In this document: positions 7,448-16,656 of the stretch, piece by piece
Position numbering within the stretch: position 1 is the first letter of the stretch
Layout: every line of letters starts with the position of its first letter
DNA from: an uncultured Bacteroidales bacterium
Lineage (GTDB): Bacteria; Bacteroidota; Bacteroidia; Bacteroidales; P3
DNA: 44,823 nt
Direction of reading: 5' to 3'
NCBI GenBank assembly: GCA_900317955.1
Contig: ONIP01000016.1
Coordinates: 1 to 44,823, forward strand
Made by a program: the position numbers and the translations under genes
The notes under the pieces: generated by a model
The model's input: only the letters and a program-made list of their open reading frames with translations
Database searches by the model: none
What the model was told of the DNA's origin: nothing

Positions 7448-9280
7448 CTAACGACGTGGACGATGTGACAAAGTGGGATTATATTGCCCCAGCAGCCGAG
7501 GTATATATGCGTCGAGGTGATGTCTATGCAGTGCCTGACGTATCGCGTCCTGGCATTCTTTCTTGTAATAGAAGAACATCAGGTTCTGTTCCTTCTTGTC
7601 GGCTGCTGCCGTGGCCACATACACAGGCTGCATCGTTGTAGGGTCGATGCCCGTGTAGTACATCTCGGTACTAAGCGTCATCGGCGTAGGCGTAAAGTCT
7701 TGTATCTGCTCCAATCGATAGCCCAGCCGTTTCATCTCTACAGCAAGGTCTGCCATCTCCTTGATGCTACAACCCGGATGCGAACTGATAAAATAGGGTA
7801 TCAACTGGTACCGCAGTCCTGCCTGACGACAAATGGCGTCAAAACGGCTCTTTGTCTCAAGAAAGAGATTGAACGTCGGTTTGCGCATTAGCGTGAGCAC
7901 TCGGTCGCTGGTATGCTCGGGTGCCACTTTAAGACGCCCGCTTACATGGTGCATCACCACGTGCCGGAAATACTCCCAACCACCGTTGTCGGGCGTAAAT
8001 AAGTCGCACCTGATTCCACTGCCAATATACACATGCTTGACCCCGGCTATGGCCGAAACCTTTTTGTAAAGCTCCACAATAGGCCGGTGGTCGCACTGTA
8101 GGTTTTTGCATACCGAAGGCTGGATGCAACTATATCTTGCACAACCTCGGCAAAGGTCTTTATTTCTGCCCGACATGCCGTACATATTGGCCGAAGGTCC
8201 CCCAAGGTCGGTTATTACTCCGTTAAAATCATCACGGCTCACAAGGGCTTTCACCTCTTTCAAGATTGATGCCTCCGACCGACTGGCTATCTGTTTGCCT
8301 TGGTGTGCGGAGATAGTACAGAACGAACATCCTCCGAAACACCCTCGATGTATATTGACAGAGTTTTTTATCATCTCGTAGGCGGGAATTGTGCCGCGTT
8401 TCTTGTACTTCGGATGCGGCAGGCGCATATAGGGGAGGTCGAAAGAAGCATCTATCTCCTCGGTACTCATCGGTGGCTCCGGCGGATTGACCACAACCCA
8501 ACTGTCACCATGTCGCTGAACAAGGGTGGCACACTCTATCTTATTGCTTTCCTGCTCTATAATGCGATAATTCTCAGCCTCGGCACGCTTGGAACGCTGA
8601 CATTCCTCAAACGAATGCAGTTCTATTATCTCACCATCTTGCGAACTCCTTATTTCCTCAATACCCAGACGGGTCTTATATGCCACCTGCGGCAAACCAA
8701 ATATTGCCTCAACCGGCTGCCCTTCTGCCAACAAACGTGCCATCTTGAGCGTGGTACGCTCACCCATGCCATAGTTTAGAAGGTCGGCAGGGGTGTCTTC
8801 CAATATACTGGGAAAGAGCCGGTCGTCCCAATAGTCATAGTGGGCAAGCCTCCGCATCGAAGCCTCTATACCGGCCATAATTACTGGAGTGTCGGGAAAG
8901 AGCTGCTTCAAAATGCGGGAATAGACGTATGTAGCACGGTCCGGTCTAAAACCAGCCTCACCGCCAGGAGTGTAGGCATCGTCGTGCCGTAGCCTGCGCG
9001 CGGCCGTATAGTGGTTCACCATGCTGTCCATCGCCCCGCTGGTAACCCCGAAGAAGAGCCGTGGCCTGCCGAATTTGCGGAAATCGCGCAAATCATCCCG
9101 CCAGTTAGGCTGTGGCAAGACCGCCACACGATAGCCCGCCGCCTCGAGGGTGCGACCTATGACTGCCGTCCCGAAAGCAGGATGGTCAATATACGCATCG
9201 CCGGTAACGAGAACCACATCCACACTCTCCCACCCCAACCGCTTGACTTCGTCCAACGTTATCGGCAAGAAATGGCTCAT
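7448..9280 (-). CDS. ygiQ: YgiQ-family radical SAM protein
   Basis: This 610-residue protein has the YgiQ N-terminal domain (RRLAHYDYWDDRLFPSIL, 143-160), a radical SAM core with the 4Fe-4S motif CxxxCxxC at C314, C318 and C321 (GCFGGCSFC), and a further cysteine cluster (CRGCARYSC...CKNLQC) that may bind a second cluster. The biochemical role of the family is not established, although it is widely conserved in anaerobes. Length and domain order match full-length relatives. It follows the outer-membrane lipoprotein gene after 19 bp and probably shares its promoter at 10046. The start is MSHFLPI; no better alternative is visible. Confidence 0.95.
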   Translation of the reverse strand: MSHFLPITLDEVKRLGWESVDVVLVTGDAYIDHPAFGTAVIGRTLEAAGYRVAVLPQPNWRDDLRDFRKFGRPRLFFGVTSGAMDSMVNHYTAARRLRHDDAYTPGGEAGFRPDRATYVYSRILKQLFPDTPVIMAGIEASMRRLAHYDYWDDRLFPSILEDTPADLLNYGMGERTTLKMARLLAEGQPVEAIFGLPQVAYKTRLGIEEIRSSQDGEIIELHSFEECQRSKRAEAENYRIIEQESNKIECATLVQRHGDSWVVVNPPEPPMSTEEIDASFDLPYMRLPHPKYKKRGTIPAYEMIKNSVNIHRGCFGGCSFCTISAHQGKQIASRSEASILKEVKALVSRDDFNGVITDLGGPSANMYGMSGRNKDLCRGCARYSCIQPSVCKNLQCDHRPIVELYKKVSAIAGVKHVYIGSGIRCDLFTPDNGGWEYFRHVVMHHVSGRLKVAPEHTSDRVLTLMRKPTFNLFLETKSRFDAICRQAGLRYQLIPYFISSHPGCSIKEMADLAVEMKRLGYRLEQIQDFTPTPMTLSTEMYYTGIDPTTMQPVYVATAAADKKEQNLMFFYYKKECQDAIRQALHRHHLDAYIPRLLGQYNPTLSHRPRR

Positions 9281-9299
9281 CTATAGTCTGTATTAATTC

Positions 9300-10019
9300 T
9301 TAGAACTCAAAATGAACGCCAGCACCTATACTGATGCGCTCATAATTGAAGTAGTTGTTGCTCTCCGGCCAGTCTGTGAGGTGCGCGGCTCCAATATTCA
9401 GCGATAATTTCACCTGTTTCCATCCGGCTCGGATAACAAACTGTGGCTGCAACAATAGATGGTGGTCTGTATGTGTTTCGAGTAACGTCGACTCTTCATT
9501 GCCCGTCACCTGATACTTGCCAAAATCAGGATACATCACCCCTCCCTTTAATCCAAAACCAACATCAAGCAATCCTTCTACAAGATTTACCCATCCAAAG
9601 TTCACCTGTCCAAAAACCAAACTATAGTGACCCGTTACCCGATAGGTCTTCTCGGCGACGTTCTTGTCTATTTCATGAAACGTATTGCCATAACCGTAAC
9701 CTGCATAACCCTCAAGCACCATGTTACCGAAGGGCAGAAACCCGCCGGCAGCACCCTGAGCATAGTATGTAGGAAAATTGGCCAAACTGACTGCTGCCTG
9801 CACCCCTACATGATTGAACGGAGCATACGAAACAGAAGCATTCAGAGCCGGTGCCCCCATAAGCGGAGCCGACAACGACAAGGATGCATCAAGTTCAACT
9901 TCCCCCTGCTCCTGCAAAAGCGGGATATCAACATTATGAGGATGGTATACCACACAAGAGGTGGCAACAAATGACAGCCCCAAGCAGATAATAATTTTAA
10001 AAATACTACAGTTTTTCAT
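9300..10019 (-). CDS. outer-membrane lipoprotein, beta-barrel-like
   Basis: This 239-residue protein has a lipoprotein signal peptide ending in VATSC (acylated C22). Behind it are alternating hydrophobic and aromatic strands typical of a small outer-membrane barrel (for example SLSLSAPLMG, GYAGYGYGN, QVNFGWVNLVEG), and it ends in the C-terminal phenylalanine (GVHFEF) common in barrel proteins. I recognise no named family. It is the first gene of a probable two-gene unit with ygiQ and has its own promoter element 27 bp upstream. Confidence 0.8.
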   Translation of the reverse strand: MKNCSIFKIIICLGLSFVATSCVVYHPHNVDIPLLQEQGEVELDASLSLSAPLMGAPALNASVSYAPFNHVGVQAAVSLANFPTYYAQGAAGGFLPFGNMVLEGYAGYGYGNTFHEIDKNVAEKTYRVTGHYSLVFGQVNFGWVNLVEGLLDVGFGLKGGVMYPDFGKYQVTGNEESTLLETHTDHHLLLQPQFVIRAGWKQVKLSLNIGAAHLTDWPESNNYFNYERISIGAGVHFEF

Positions 10020-10045
10020 AGCAATTAATTTTTATTTACAGAATG

Positions 10046-10053
10046 CAAAGATA
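10046..10053 (-). promoter_or_regulatory. Bacteroidetes -7 promoter element for the lipoprotein-ygiQ unit
   Basis: TATCTTTG on the minus strand, in the extended context TCGTATCTTTGC shared with several other promoters in this window. It is 27 bp upstream of the start at 10019. Confidence 0.65.
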
Positions 10054-10092
10054 CGAATTTATTATTAATTTCCGCAATTTTCTTCTCCTATG

Positions 10093-10136
10093 TTCGCTCT
10101 TCCTTCGCTCTCCCTTCGCTCTTCCTTCGCTCTCCA
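10093..10136. repeat. 11-bp tandem repeat TTCGCTCTYCC (4 copies)
   Basis: Four consecutive 11-bp units (10093, 10104, 10115, 10126) alternate TTCGCTCTTCC with TTCGCTCTCC[C/A]. They lie just downstream of the C69 dipeptidase stop codon, in the 139-bp gap before the next gene. Confidence 0.9.
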
Positions 10137-10158
10137 TCCATCCTCGCTCCCCCGTCAC

Positions 10159-11865
10159 TTAGCGTTCCCTTCGTTCTATTACTCTGTCAAGAAGGTACCT
10201 CTCCCCTGTCGAAGAACCAATAGCATCGATGAATTGCTGATCATAACCAGGTGTCTCATATCCCCATCGTTGAAAGTTCCCGTTTTCGTCAACCTTCCGT
10301 ATTACTTGGTCGTTATACTTCACAATAAGGTACTTGGCAAGTTCATTCCATCTCCGCATCATACGACTTGTATACTCAATGCTCTTACGGTTGAGGTACT
10401 CCCGCCGGTCAGAAGGCGTCATCCTTTGTACTGCCGCCAAAACCGAATCCTGGTCGCAAAAATAATAACCCTCCAGCTCGCTCTGCGCCGCGCGCAAATC
10501 CCCAATCATCATGGAGTAACGCGGATACACCATATTTGCCACCCAGTTATTCACCCAAAATGCCGACTCAAATGAGAATTCATTCCGTAGATTATTCTCA
10601 GAACGGAATGCGTCGGGAACTTGCGTTATACAGCAGTACAATGGGACGTATGCAACCATATTGGCATCGTCACAGTTAAACCAAACAACGCCACCAACAT
10701 CATCGGGCAGCCACCGCCGCATCTGACAAGTCATGGTAAACCCGCTCTGCTGCGTAGCAATAGGACGTTCACGATAATAGTTGTTACCACGACTGTCGCT
10801 GAAATGCATCGGTAACGGACGTACTGGCATGCCCCAAGGCCCAGCAGTAACGTCGCATGTCATATCCAATGGCGTTCCCTCAAAATGGTCTCGCATATCA
10901 GCCTGCAAATCCTGAAGCGATAGAGGCTCGTCTGGCTTTATCCATAAAGGCAAATGGTCGCAGCTGCTGAAATCCCCGTTAATATATGGAAGGTACTTAT
11001 CCATCTCTTCTACGTTGTAATGGTGCCGGAAAAAACTCCACACTCTGGCATCAGCATAACGTACATTCTCAAAATCAATGGGGCAATACGCATCTCTGAA
11101 AGAGAATTCTTCATCTTTGCCAGAGAAAAATCCCTTTTCTCGTGCAAACGAGATTACATCGTAGGCATACACACACTCTACCTCAGGCCTGTTAATATAG
11201 CAAATATTGTGGCTGCTAATACTCTTATATGAACGCCGTTTCTCAAGAGGGAACTGACGGATGCGACTAAGGTTGGCATGAGCACAAATGCAGTCATCAG
11301 GAATACGCAAAGCCACCCATACCGCTCCTTTCCTATCAGGGCCTTTGCCTATAATTTCCATAATCCAGGCTTCGTCAGGGTCGCATACCGTGATGCTCTC
11401 ACCACTACTGTTATATCCATATTCCTCTACCAAACCCACCATGCAACGAATAGCTTCGCGAGCAGTGGACGACCGTTGCAAAGCCAACCGCATGAGGCTA
11501 AAATAGTCAAGTAATCCATCTCGGTTCTGCAACTCAAGTCTTCCATCGAAGGTGGTTTCGACAATAGTAACCTGTTTCTCGTTCATCAGACCGACAACAT
11601 TGTAAGTATATTCCACCTGGTCAACAAATTGTCCCTCATGAGATGGCCCCCAACCATGAATGGCAATTTTTTCACCTTTGGCATGTCGACCGGCAGGGCT
11701 ATAGAACAACGAACCAGAGAAACCAAAGCCGTCGCAATTGTAGGTACACATCACACTGCCATCACGAGAAGCCTTCTTTCCTACTATCAAATTGGTACAA
11801 GCTTGTGTAGGCATAGATGTCAACAGAACCCACAAAATAACCACATAATAAACTAAACTTTTCAC
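10159..11865 (-). CDS. secreted C69-family dipeptidase
   Basis: This 568-residue protein belongs to peptidase family C69 (PepD-like Ntn hydrolases). A 22-residue signal peptide ends in TQA. Cleavage would expose C23 in ACTNLIVGKKAS as the N-terminal nucleophile, which is how these enzymes are activated. Further family motifs are SRDGSVMCTYNCD, NEKQVTIVETTFDGR and WIMEIIGKGPDRKGAVWVALRIPDD. It should remove dipeptides or split short peptides in the periplasm or outside the cell. It is the last gene of a unit after the PorT-like barrel and the S41 peptidase, 34 bp downstream of the latter. No strong terminator follows, only the 11-bp repeats. Confidence 0.93.
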   Translation of the reverse strand: MKSLVYYVVILWVLLTSMPTQACTNLIVGKKASRDGSVMCTYNCDGFGFSGSLFYSPAGRHAKGEKIAIHGWGPSHEGQFVDQVEYTYNVVGLMNEKQVTIVETTFDGRLELQNRDGLLDYFSLMRLALQRSSTAREAIRCMVGLVEEYGYNSSGESITVCDPDEAWIMEIIGKGPDRKGAVWVALRIPDDCICAHANLSRIRQFPLEKRRSYKSISSHNICYINRPEVECVYAYDVISFAREKGFFSGKDEEFSFRDAYCPIDFENVRYADARVWSFFRHHYNVEEMDKYLPYINGDFSSCDHLPLWIKPDEPLSLQDLQADMRDHFEGTPLDMTCDVTAGPWGMPVRPLPMHFSDSRGNNYYRERPIATQQSGFTMTCQMRRWLPDDVGGVVWFNCDDANMVAYVPLYCCITQVPDAFRSENNLRNEFSFESAFWVNNWVANMVYPRYSMMIGDLRAAQSELEGYYFCDQDSVLAAVQRMTPSDRREYLNRKSIEYTSRMMRRWNELAKYLIVKYNDQVIRKVDENGNFQRWGYETPGYDQQFIDAIGSSTGERYLLDRVIERRER

Positions 11866-11899
11866 GGTACTTTATGTTATCATTGTAAAAAAAACACTC

Positions 11900-13192
11900 T
11901 CAATAATTGGATATATAGTTCAATGCGGCATCAAGTTGGGGAGCGAAGTCTCCATTATGGTCTTTACGGAGTACAATTTGGTCGGGAATATGTCCAATGC
12001 CTTCTGTCACCTTGCCACCAATTAGAGCCTCAAAAGTAGAGGTATAAACATAGTGCCCATAGAACGTCATTCCATCTCCGAAAGGTCCACCATAGTTGAG
12101 GTTGATGTCAGTGTAAGGCTGTAAAGGGCCGGTTGCTCCGTAGGTACGCTCACCAATTGTGTGGCATGTGGGAAGCACCTCCTTGGCACAGAAAGGTTCT
12201 ATCTCACCCATACTGATGGAATTGATGTCACAAATAATAACATAGGGTATGTTCTCCGCAGTGATGTCGCGATGGTATTTCTTGTTAGGGAAAATATAGT
12301 AAGGAAGCCACTGCGAATATTCATAGCGTCCCGGTCCTTCTTTGTAGCGTGTCTTCATTACTTCGGCACGTTCACTGAGGAAGGTTCCAATGAGATAGTC
12401 TAAGTCATCCTGGTAACCACCGTTGTTGGCACGGTTGTCGAGGATAATGCCAGCCAGTTTGTTACGAGGAGTATCGGTAATCGCACGCAGCCAATGATCA
12501 AGAAGTTGAGCCCCTGCACTTGTTTCTGAACCATCGCCAAGGCTAAGGATAACAGGCGTAAACGCCGCCATAGACTGCCAAAGATAAGGTACTAACCGCC
12601 CATCTGACAACTGAAATAGGATGTAATGATATGTGACCGAGGAGGAAATGGCCTCTTCTTGGAAGGGAAATGTGCCTGATTCATGAGTCAGAATGGTGTA
12701 TCCCAAAGAATCTATACCGTTGAGAAAGGAGAGAATGGAGCTCTTCTCAATGTTAGACTGCTCGATGAAGTAGTCTCGCTCACTGACTTCTGCTCTGCCC
12801 GGCCGAATGACAGCCAAACGTCCACCTTCAGCGGGAACAGGGTGTATGTTCTGTATTGAAACCATCATGTGGTGGTCTTTCATACCGTCGAAGATCTCGC
12901 TGTAAGTATTGTTGAGTTCATCAATCGAGACATCAAGGCCCGCAGCATGGCGTTGATCAAATGCTTTGAAACGGGGCAAATATTTGTCGTAAATAGCATC
13001 CCAATCGGTGGAGTCAACATCCCAGAAAACATAACCAGTACTGATACATTTCCACAGGAAAACAAATTGCTCCTCGTAGGTGTTGTATGCCAGTTTATGG
13101 CTCTCGCCAATATAAGGGACATAGTCGGACTCTTTGCGACAAGAACATAAGAGAACGACAATGGCGAAAAAAAGGATGATTATTTTTCTCAT
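11900..13192 (-). CDS. S41-family serine peptidase lipoprotein
   Basis: This 430-residue lipoprotein (lipobox LLCSC, acylated C18) has an N-terminal helical part (YEEQFVFLWKCISTGYVFWD) and a C-terminal S41 (C-terminal processing peptidase/tricorn) core with GIILDNRANNGG and ICDINSISMGE. S327 of that second motif is the likely nucleophile. No PDZ domain is obvious between them, as in the short S41 lipoproteins common in Bacteroidota. The substrate is unknown; a role in extracellular or periplasmic peptide turnover is inferred. Its start codon overlaps the stop of the upstream barrel gene by 4 bp (ATGA), implying translational coupling. Confidence 0.9.
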   Translation of the reverse strand: MRKIIILFFAIVVLLCSCRKESDYVPYIGESHKLAYNTYEEQFVFLWKCISTGYVFWDVDSTDWDAIYDKYLPRFKAFDQRHAAGLDVSIDELNNTYSEIFDGMKDHHMMVSIQNIHPVPAEGGRLAVIRPGRAEVSERDYFIEQSNIEKSSILSFLNGIDSLGYTILTHESGTFPFQEEAISSSVTYHYILFQLSDGRLVPYLWQSMAAFTPVILSLGDGSETSAGAQLLDHWLRAITDTPRNKLAGIILDNRANNGGYQDDLDYLIGTFLSERAEVMKTRYKEGPGRYEYSQWLPYYIFPNKKYHRDITAENIPYVIICDINSISMGEIEPFCAKEVLPTCHTIGERTYGATGPLQPYTDINLNYGGPFGDGMTFYGHYVYTSTFEALIGGKVTEGIGHIPDQIVLRKDHNGDFAPQLDAALNYISNY

Positions 13193-13875
13193 TGCTGTTG
13201 TTTTTTATTTAAATTATAGGTAATGCCCAGGAGTAGAGATGCCGTGTTCAAGTATCGGTAGTCTTGAAGATGATTGTAGCCGATGTGGTGGCTGAGAAGG
13301 TCGTAATGGAAGAGTGCGTCTAAGTTTATATCAAGGGAAGATGTAAGACGATAACTGAGAGCAACTCCACCAGCAAGGCCGGCATCGAAACGACGATCTT
13401 CACGGGTGAATGTGCGTGGCTCATCGAAATCGGAGAAATATACGACGTAATCAGTCATCCCGTATGAGGTTCCTTTGATATGCTGGCTAAGCCAGTAGCC
13501 ACAGTATGCTCCTACGAGGAAATGTCCGAACAGTTTTTTCCCTCCAAAAGAGAAGTCAGCCATGAGGGGAAGCGCGATATAGGTATTGAGATGATCAGTA
13601 TAGACAGGAGAGATATAATTAAGATGTCGCTGAAGACGATGGTTGCGCTGCATAATATCGAGGTCTGCACGAAGTGACAGCCACGGATTGACGGAATAAG
13701 AACCAACGAGTTTGAAATCATAGCCACAACGAGGGCTATAGGACTCATCTATTCGATTGGCATGTGAACGTGAAATGCTCGTTAGACTTGCCCCGCCACG
13801 TACCCCTACCGACCACTGTGCCATGACAAGCAAATGAATACAGCAGAATAAAAGAAGCAATAGAAAACGTTTCAT
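13189..13875 (-). CDS. PorT-like outer-membrane beta-barrel protein
   Basis: This 228-residue protein has a signal peptide (cleavage near VMA-Q) followed by about eight amphipathic strands starting WSVGVRGGASLTSI, the usual opening of the PorT/outer-membrane barrel family PF13568. It ends LLLGITYNLN plus a short KKQQQ tail. The family is diverse, and PorT itself takes part in type IX secretion; this gene cannot be called PorT from sequence alone. It is the first gene of the barrel-S41-C69 unit. A weak promoter (TATCTTTC, one mismatch, 13933-13940) and a palindrome lie upstream. Confidence 0.85.
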   Translation of the reverse strand: MKRFLLLLLFCCIHLLVMAQWSVGVRGGASLTSISRSHANRIDESYSPRCGYDFKLVGSYSVNPWLSLRADLDIMQRNHRLQRHLNYISPVYTDHLNTYIALPLMADFSFGGKKLFGHFLVGAYCGYWLSQHIKGTSYGMTDYVVYFSDFDEPRTFTREDRRFDAGLAGGVALSYRLTSSLDINLDALFHYDLLSHHIGYNHLQDYRYLNTASLLLGITYNLNKKQQQ

Positions 13876-13913
13876 AAAACAACAACACTAAAGATTATCA
13901 GATAATGAACAAA

Positions 13914-13931
13914 AACGGATTATTATCCGTT
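13914..13931. promoter_or_regulatory. palindrome AACGGAT-TATT-ATCCGTT
   Basis: A perfect 7-bp inverted repeat with a 4-base spacer sits just downstream of the possible -7 element of the barrel-S41-C69 unit. It could be an operator or an mRNA hairpin; nothing in sequence decides. Confidence 0.35.
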
Positions 13932-13946
13932 GGAAAGATAGAGAAC

Positions 13947-13987
13947 AAAAAAAAGAAAGTGCAGCTGATTAGCACCAGCTGCACTTT
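13947..13987 (-). terminator. rho-independent terminator after pgk
   Basis: A perfect 12-bp stem (AAAGTGCAGCTG with its complement, 8-base loop) at 13956-13987 is followed on the minus strand by a run of eight T. It starts 11 bp after the pgk stop codon. Confidence 0.92.
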
Positions 13988-13998
13988 GGTTTAGAGGA

Positions 13999-15195
13999 TT
14001 AATCCTGGATGGCTTTGATGCCCGGAAGAGTTTTACCCTCAAGGTACTCAAGCATCGCTCCTCCACCAGTGGAGACATAACTCATCTGGTCGGCAAGACC
14101 CATTTGCTTGACAGCAGCCACGCTGTCGCCACCACCTACGGCAGCAAAACAGCCCTGCTTGCAAGCTTCGGCTACGCTCTTGGCAATACTATTGGTTCCT
14201 TTGGCAAAATTGCTCAGCTCAAACACACCGGCAGGACCGTTCCAAAGAATAGTCTTGCTCTTCATGATAATGTCATGGATGGCTTTACAACTTTCGGGAC
14301 CGCAGTCCATACTCTCCCAACCTTCAGGAACTTCGCCGGAGGGGACGACACGGGTCTTGGCATCATTGCCAAACTTATCACCGATAACACTGTCGATGGG
14401 GAGGGTGTATTTTACTCCCTTGGCTTCCATGCGATACATCAACGCCTTGGCGAGCTCGATTTTATCGTCCTCACAAATGGAGTTACCGATTTTTCCTCCA
14501 AGAGCCTTGGTGAAGGTATAACGCATACCACCGATAATAATCATATTGTCGACTTTGTCAATAAGATTTTCGAGAATGCCGATCTTACTGCTGACCTTGC
14601 TACCGCCGATAATAGCCGTGAAGGGACGAGGAGGATTGTGCATCAGTTTCTCAAGGTTGCGCACCTCGTTCTCCATCAAGAATCCAAAGTATTTATCTTT
14701 CGGGAAGAATCGGGCAATAACTGCAGTGGAACTATGTTCGCGGTGTGCAGCACCGAAAGCATCGTTAATGTAGCAGTCACCAAGGTTGGCAAGTTGCTCA
14801 GCAAAGCCTACACCACCTTCGGTTTCTTCAGGATAGAAACGGATGTTCTCAAGGAGCAGAACTTCACCATTTTTCAGATTTCTGGCCATCTCTTCGACCT
14901 TGCCCTCACCAAGGAGAGACTGGGTGAACTGGACGGGACGGTCGATAAGTTTGGAAAGATGTTTAGCAACGGGCTCAAGTGTGAACTCCGGTTCGAAACC
15001 ACCTTTCTTAGGACGTCCGAAGTGAGCCATTATGATTATGGCAGCACCATCATTTAAGAGTTTGTTGATGGTGGGAAGGGATTCACGCATACGAGTGTCG
15101 TCGGTGATATTTTTGTTTTCGTCCATGGGGACGTTGAAATCCACACGGAGCAGGACCTTACGTCCTTTGAAGTTGACATCTTTTATTGATTTCAT
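13999..15195 (-). CDS. pgk: phosphoglycerate kinase
   Basis: Catalyses transfer of phosphate from 1,3-bisphosphoglycerate to ADP in glycolysis, in the cytoplasm. The protein shows the family signature GRKVLLRVDFNVPMD at the N-terminus, the substrate loop AHFGRPKKG, GGSKVSSKIG, LWNGPAGVFE and the C-terminal nucleotide motif VGGGDSVAAV. I take the start as the ATG at 15193-15195 (MKSIKDVNF, 398 residues); the frame extends two codons further to a TTG, which is less likely. It lies 35 bp after atpB and ends a probable transcript with RHH and atpB, closed by the terminator at 13947-13987. Confidence 0.97.
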   Translation of the reverse strand: MKSIKDVNFKGRKVLLRVDFNVPMDENKNITDDTRMRESLPTINKLLNDGAAIIIMAHFGRPKKGGFEPEFTLEPVAKHLSKLIDRPVQFTQSLLGEGKVEEMARNLKNGEVLLLENIRFYPEETEGGVGFAEQLANLGDCYINDAFGAAHREHSSTAVIARFFPKDKYFGFLMENEVRNLEKLMHNPPRPFTAIIGGSKVSSKIGILENLIDKVDNMIIIGGMRYTFTKALGGKIGNSICEDDKIELAKALMYRMEAKGVKYTLPIDSVIGDKFGNDAKTRVVPSGEVPEGWESMDCGPESCKAIHDIIMKSKTILWNGPAGVFELSNFAKGTNSIAKSVAEACKQGCFAAVGGGDSVAAVKQMGLADQMSYVSTGGGAMLEYLEGKTLPGIKAIQD

Positions 15196-15230
15196 AGGCA
15201 ATTATATTTTAGGTTAATAAATAACAGGTA

Positions 15231-16352
15231 TTAGGCTTCGGCATGATGGGGTTCGTGGACAGCCATGCCAATGTACAAAGCGGAAAGCATGGTGAAAACG
15301 AATGCCTGGATATAGGCAACCAGACATTCAAGAACGCTGATGAAGACACTAAACACAACAGAAATCACGGAGACTCCAGCCCCAACTCCCATCGATAACG
15401 TGTTGCTGATAATGAAGATAATGACCACAAAGCCAAGTATAACAATGTGGCCGGCAGTCATGTTGGCAAATAGACGAATCATCAGCACAATAGGTTTGGT
15501 GAAGACACCCACCAACTCTACAACTGGCATAAGGGGAAAGATTTTAAGCCATGCGGGAACACCTGGTGTGTTGAAAATATCTACCCAATAATGTTTGTTG
15601 CCACTGAGGTTGGTGATGAGGAATGTAATAACTGCAAGTGTGGCAGTAACGGCAAGGTTGCCTGTAACATTAGCACCAGCAGGGAAGAACGGAATAAGTC
15701 CCATGCAGTTACTGAAGAAAATGAAGAAGAAAAGAGTAAGAAGATAAGGCAGATATTTCTGGTAGTGGGCCTCCCCTATCATAGGACGGACAATACTGTC
15801 ACGTACAAAAACTACAAGCATTTCTACCAATGACTGCAAACCTTTGGGAGCCTGGTTCTCGCGCTTTTTGTATCCATTCTTGGCTATCATAATCATGACA
15901 ATGAGCATGAGGACAATTATCATGATGGCGGCAGCCACTTTGGTAATGGAGAAGTCAAGAGGTTTTATCACATTGCCAGCCTCGTCAAGTCGTGGCTGCC
16001 CAGACTCGTCTACACAGATGATTTCTTCTTTCTCAATTCCACCCCCAACAAGACGATAGCCTTTATAGTCGGCGTGTCCGTGATGGAACTTGGAGGACAT
16101 AAAGATATCGAGATGACCATCGTTTATGAGAATAACTGGCAAGGGGATTGCCACAGCATGCTCGGTACCCTGTTTGTCATAGTAATCAAACATGTGCCAA
16201 GAATGGGCGTCAGTCACGTGACCAATGATGGTGGAACCGGGATTGAAGCTGGATTCGTTCTCATGTGTTGCAGCCTCTTCGGTTTCTTGAGCTGACAACG
16301 ACATTCCGAAAATGAATGTTAGTGAGAACAAAAATGTGAATAACTTCTTCAT
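15231..16352 (-). CDS. atpB: ATP synthase F0 subunit a
   Basis: Subunit a forms the proton (or sodium) half-channels next to the c-ring. The 373-residue protein carries a cleavable-looking signal peptide (ending LSA-Q), a periplasmic N-terminal domain of about 110 residues, and five to six membrane helices from about residue 136. The essential arginine is R293 in LMIRLFANMTAGH. The signal peptide and long N-terminus are usual for Bacteroidetes AtpB. The context is odd: no other ATP synthase gene lies next to it. A ribbon-helix-helix gene is 23 bp upstream and pgk is 35 bp downstream, so it is probably co-transcribed with these. Confidence 0.95.
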   Translation of the reverse strand: MKKLFTFLFSLTFIFGMSLSAQETEEAATHENESSFNPGSTIIGHVTDAHSWHMFDYYDKQGTEHAVAIPLPVILINDGHLDIFMSSKFHHGHADYKGYRLVGGGIEKEEIICVDESGQPRLDEAGNVIKPLDFSITKVAAAIMIIVLMLIVMIMIAKNGYKKRENQAPKGLQSLVEMLVVFVRDSIVRPMIGEAHYQKYLPYLLTLFFFIFFSNCMGLIPFFPAGANVTGNLAVTATLAVITFLITNLSGNKHYWVDIFNTPGVPAWLKIFPLMPVVELVGVFTKPIVLMIRLFANMTAGHIVILGFVVIIFIISNTLSMGVGAGVSVISVVFSVFISVLECLVAYIQAFVFTMLSALYIGMAVHEPHHAEA

Positions 16353-16375
16353 TGTTTTGTTTTTTTGATTAGGAC

Positions 16376-16642
16376 TTAATCACTTGCTTTTGAAGTGTTG
16401 AAAAATATGTCCATCTGCAGTGTGTCGAACAATCCAAGTTGGTTTTTAGGTTCGGTCTTCGCAAGATTGGAACTATATTGTTTAAGTGCTTCTCGCACGA
16501 TGCGTTTGACAGCAGTTGTACGCGAAATGCCACAGTTCTGAGCATACTGATTCAAAACATCGTCCTCCCTCTCGGGGAGGGCGATGCTGATTCTTTTTGC
16601 TTTGTGAACCTTAGACTTTTTCGTTTTAACTACTGCACACAT
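16376..16642 (-). CDS. small ribbon-helix-helix (CopG/Arc-like) protein
   Basis: This 88-residue protein has a lysine-rich N-terminus (TKKSKVHKAKR), then RISIALPEREDDVLNQYAQNCGISRTTAV-type residues (17-45). They fit the beta-strand, helix, turn, helix pattern of ribbon-helix-helix DNA-binding proteins. The C-terminal tail contains QLGLF (68-72) and QMDIF (76-80), which resemble beta-sliding-clamp-binding pentapeptides. It lies 14 bp after the DUF2723 gene and 23 bp before atpB. No toxin gene accompanies it, so an antitoxin role is not supported. It may be an autoregulator or a DNA-replication-linked factor; both are inference. Confidence 0.75.
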   Translation of the reverse strand: MCAVVKTKKSKVHKAKRISIALPEREDDVLNQYAQNCGISRTTAVKRIVREALKQYSSNLAKTEPKNQLGLFDTLQMDIFFNTSKASD

Positions 16643-16656
16643 AGGAGGGTAATAGA

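Noticed and set aside
16376..16642. Antitoxin of a toxin-antitoxin pair
   Set aside because: No toxin-like gene is adjacent; neighbours are a glycosyltransferase and atpB.
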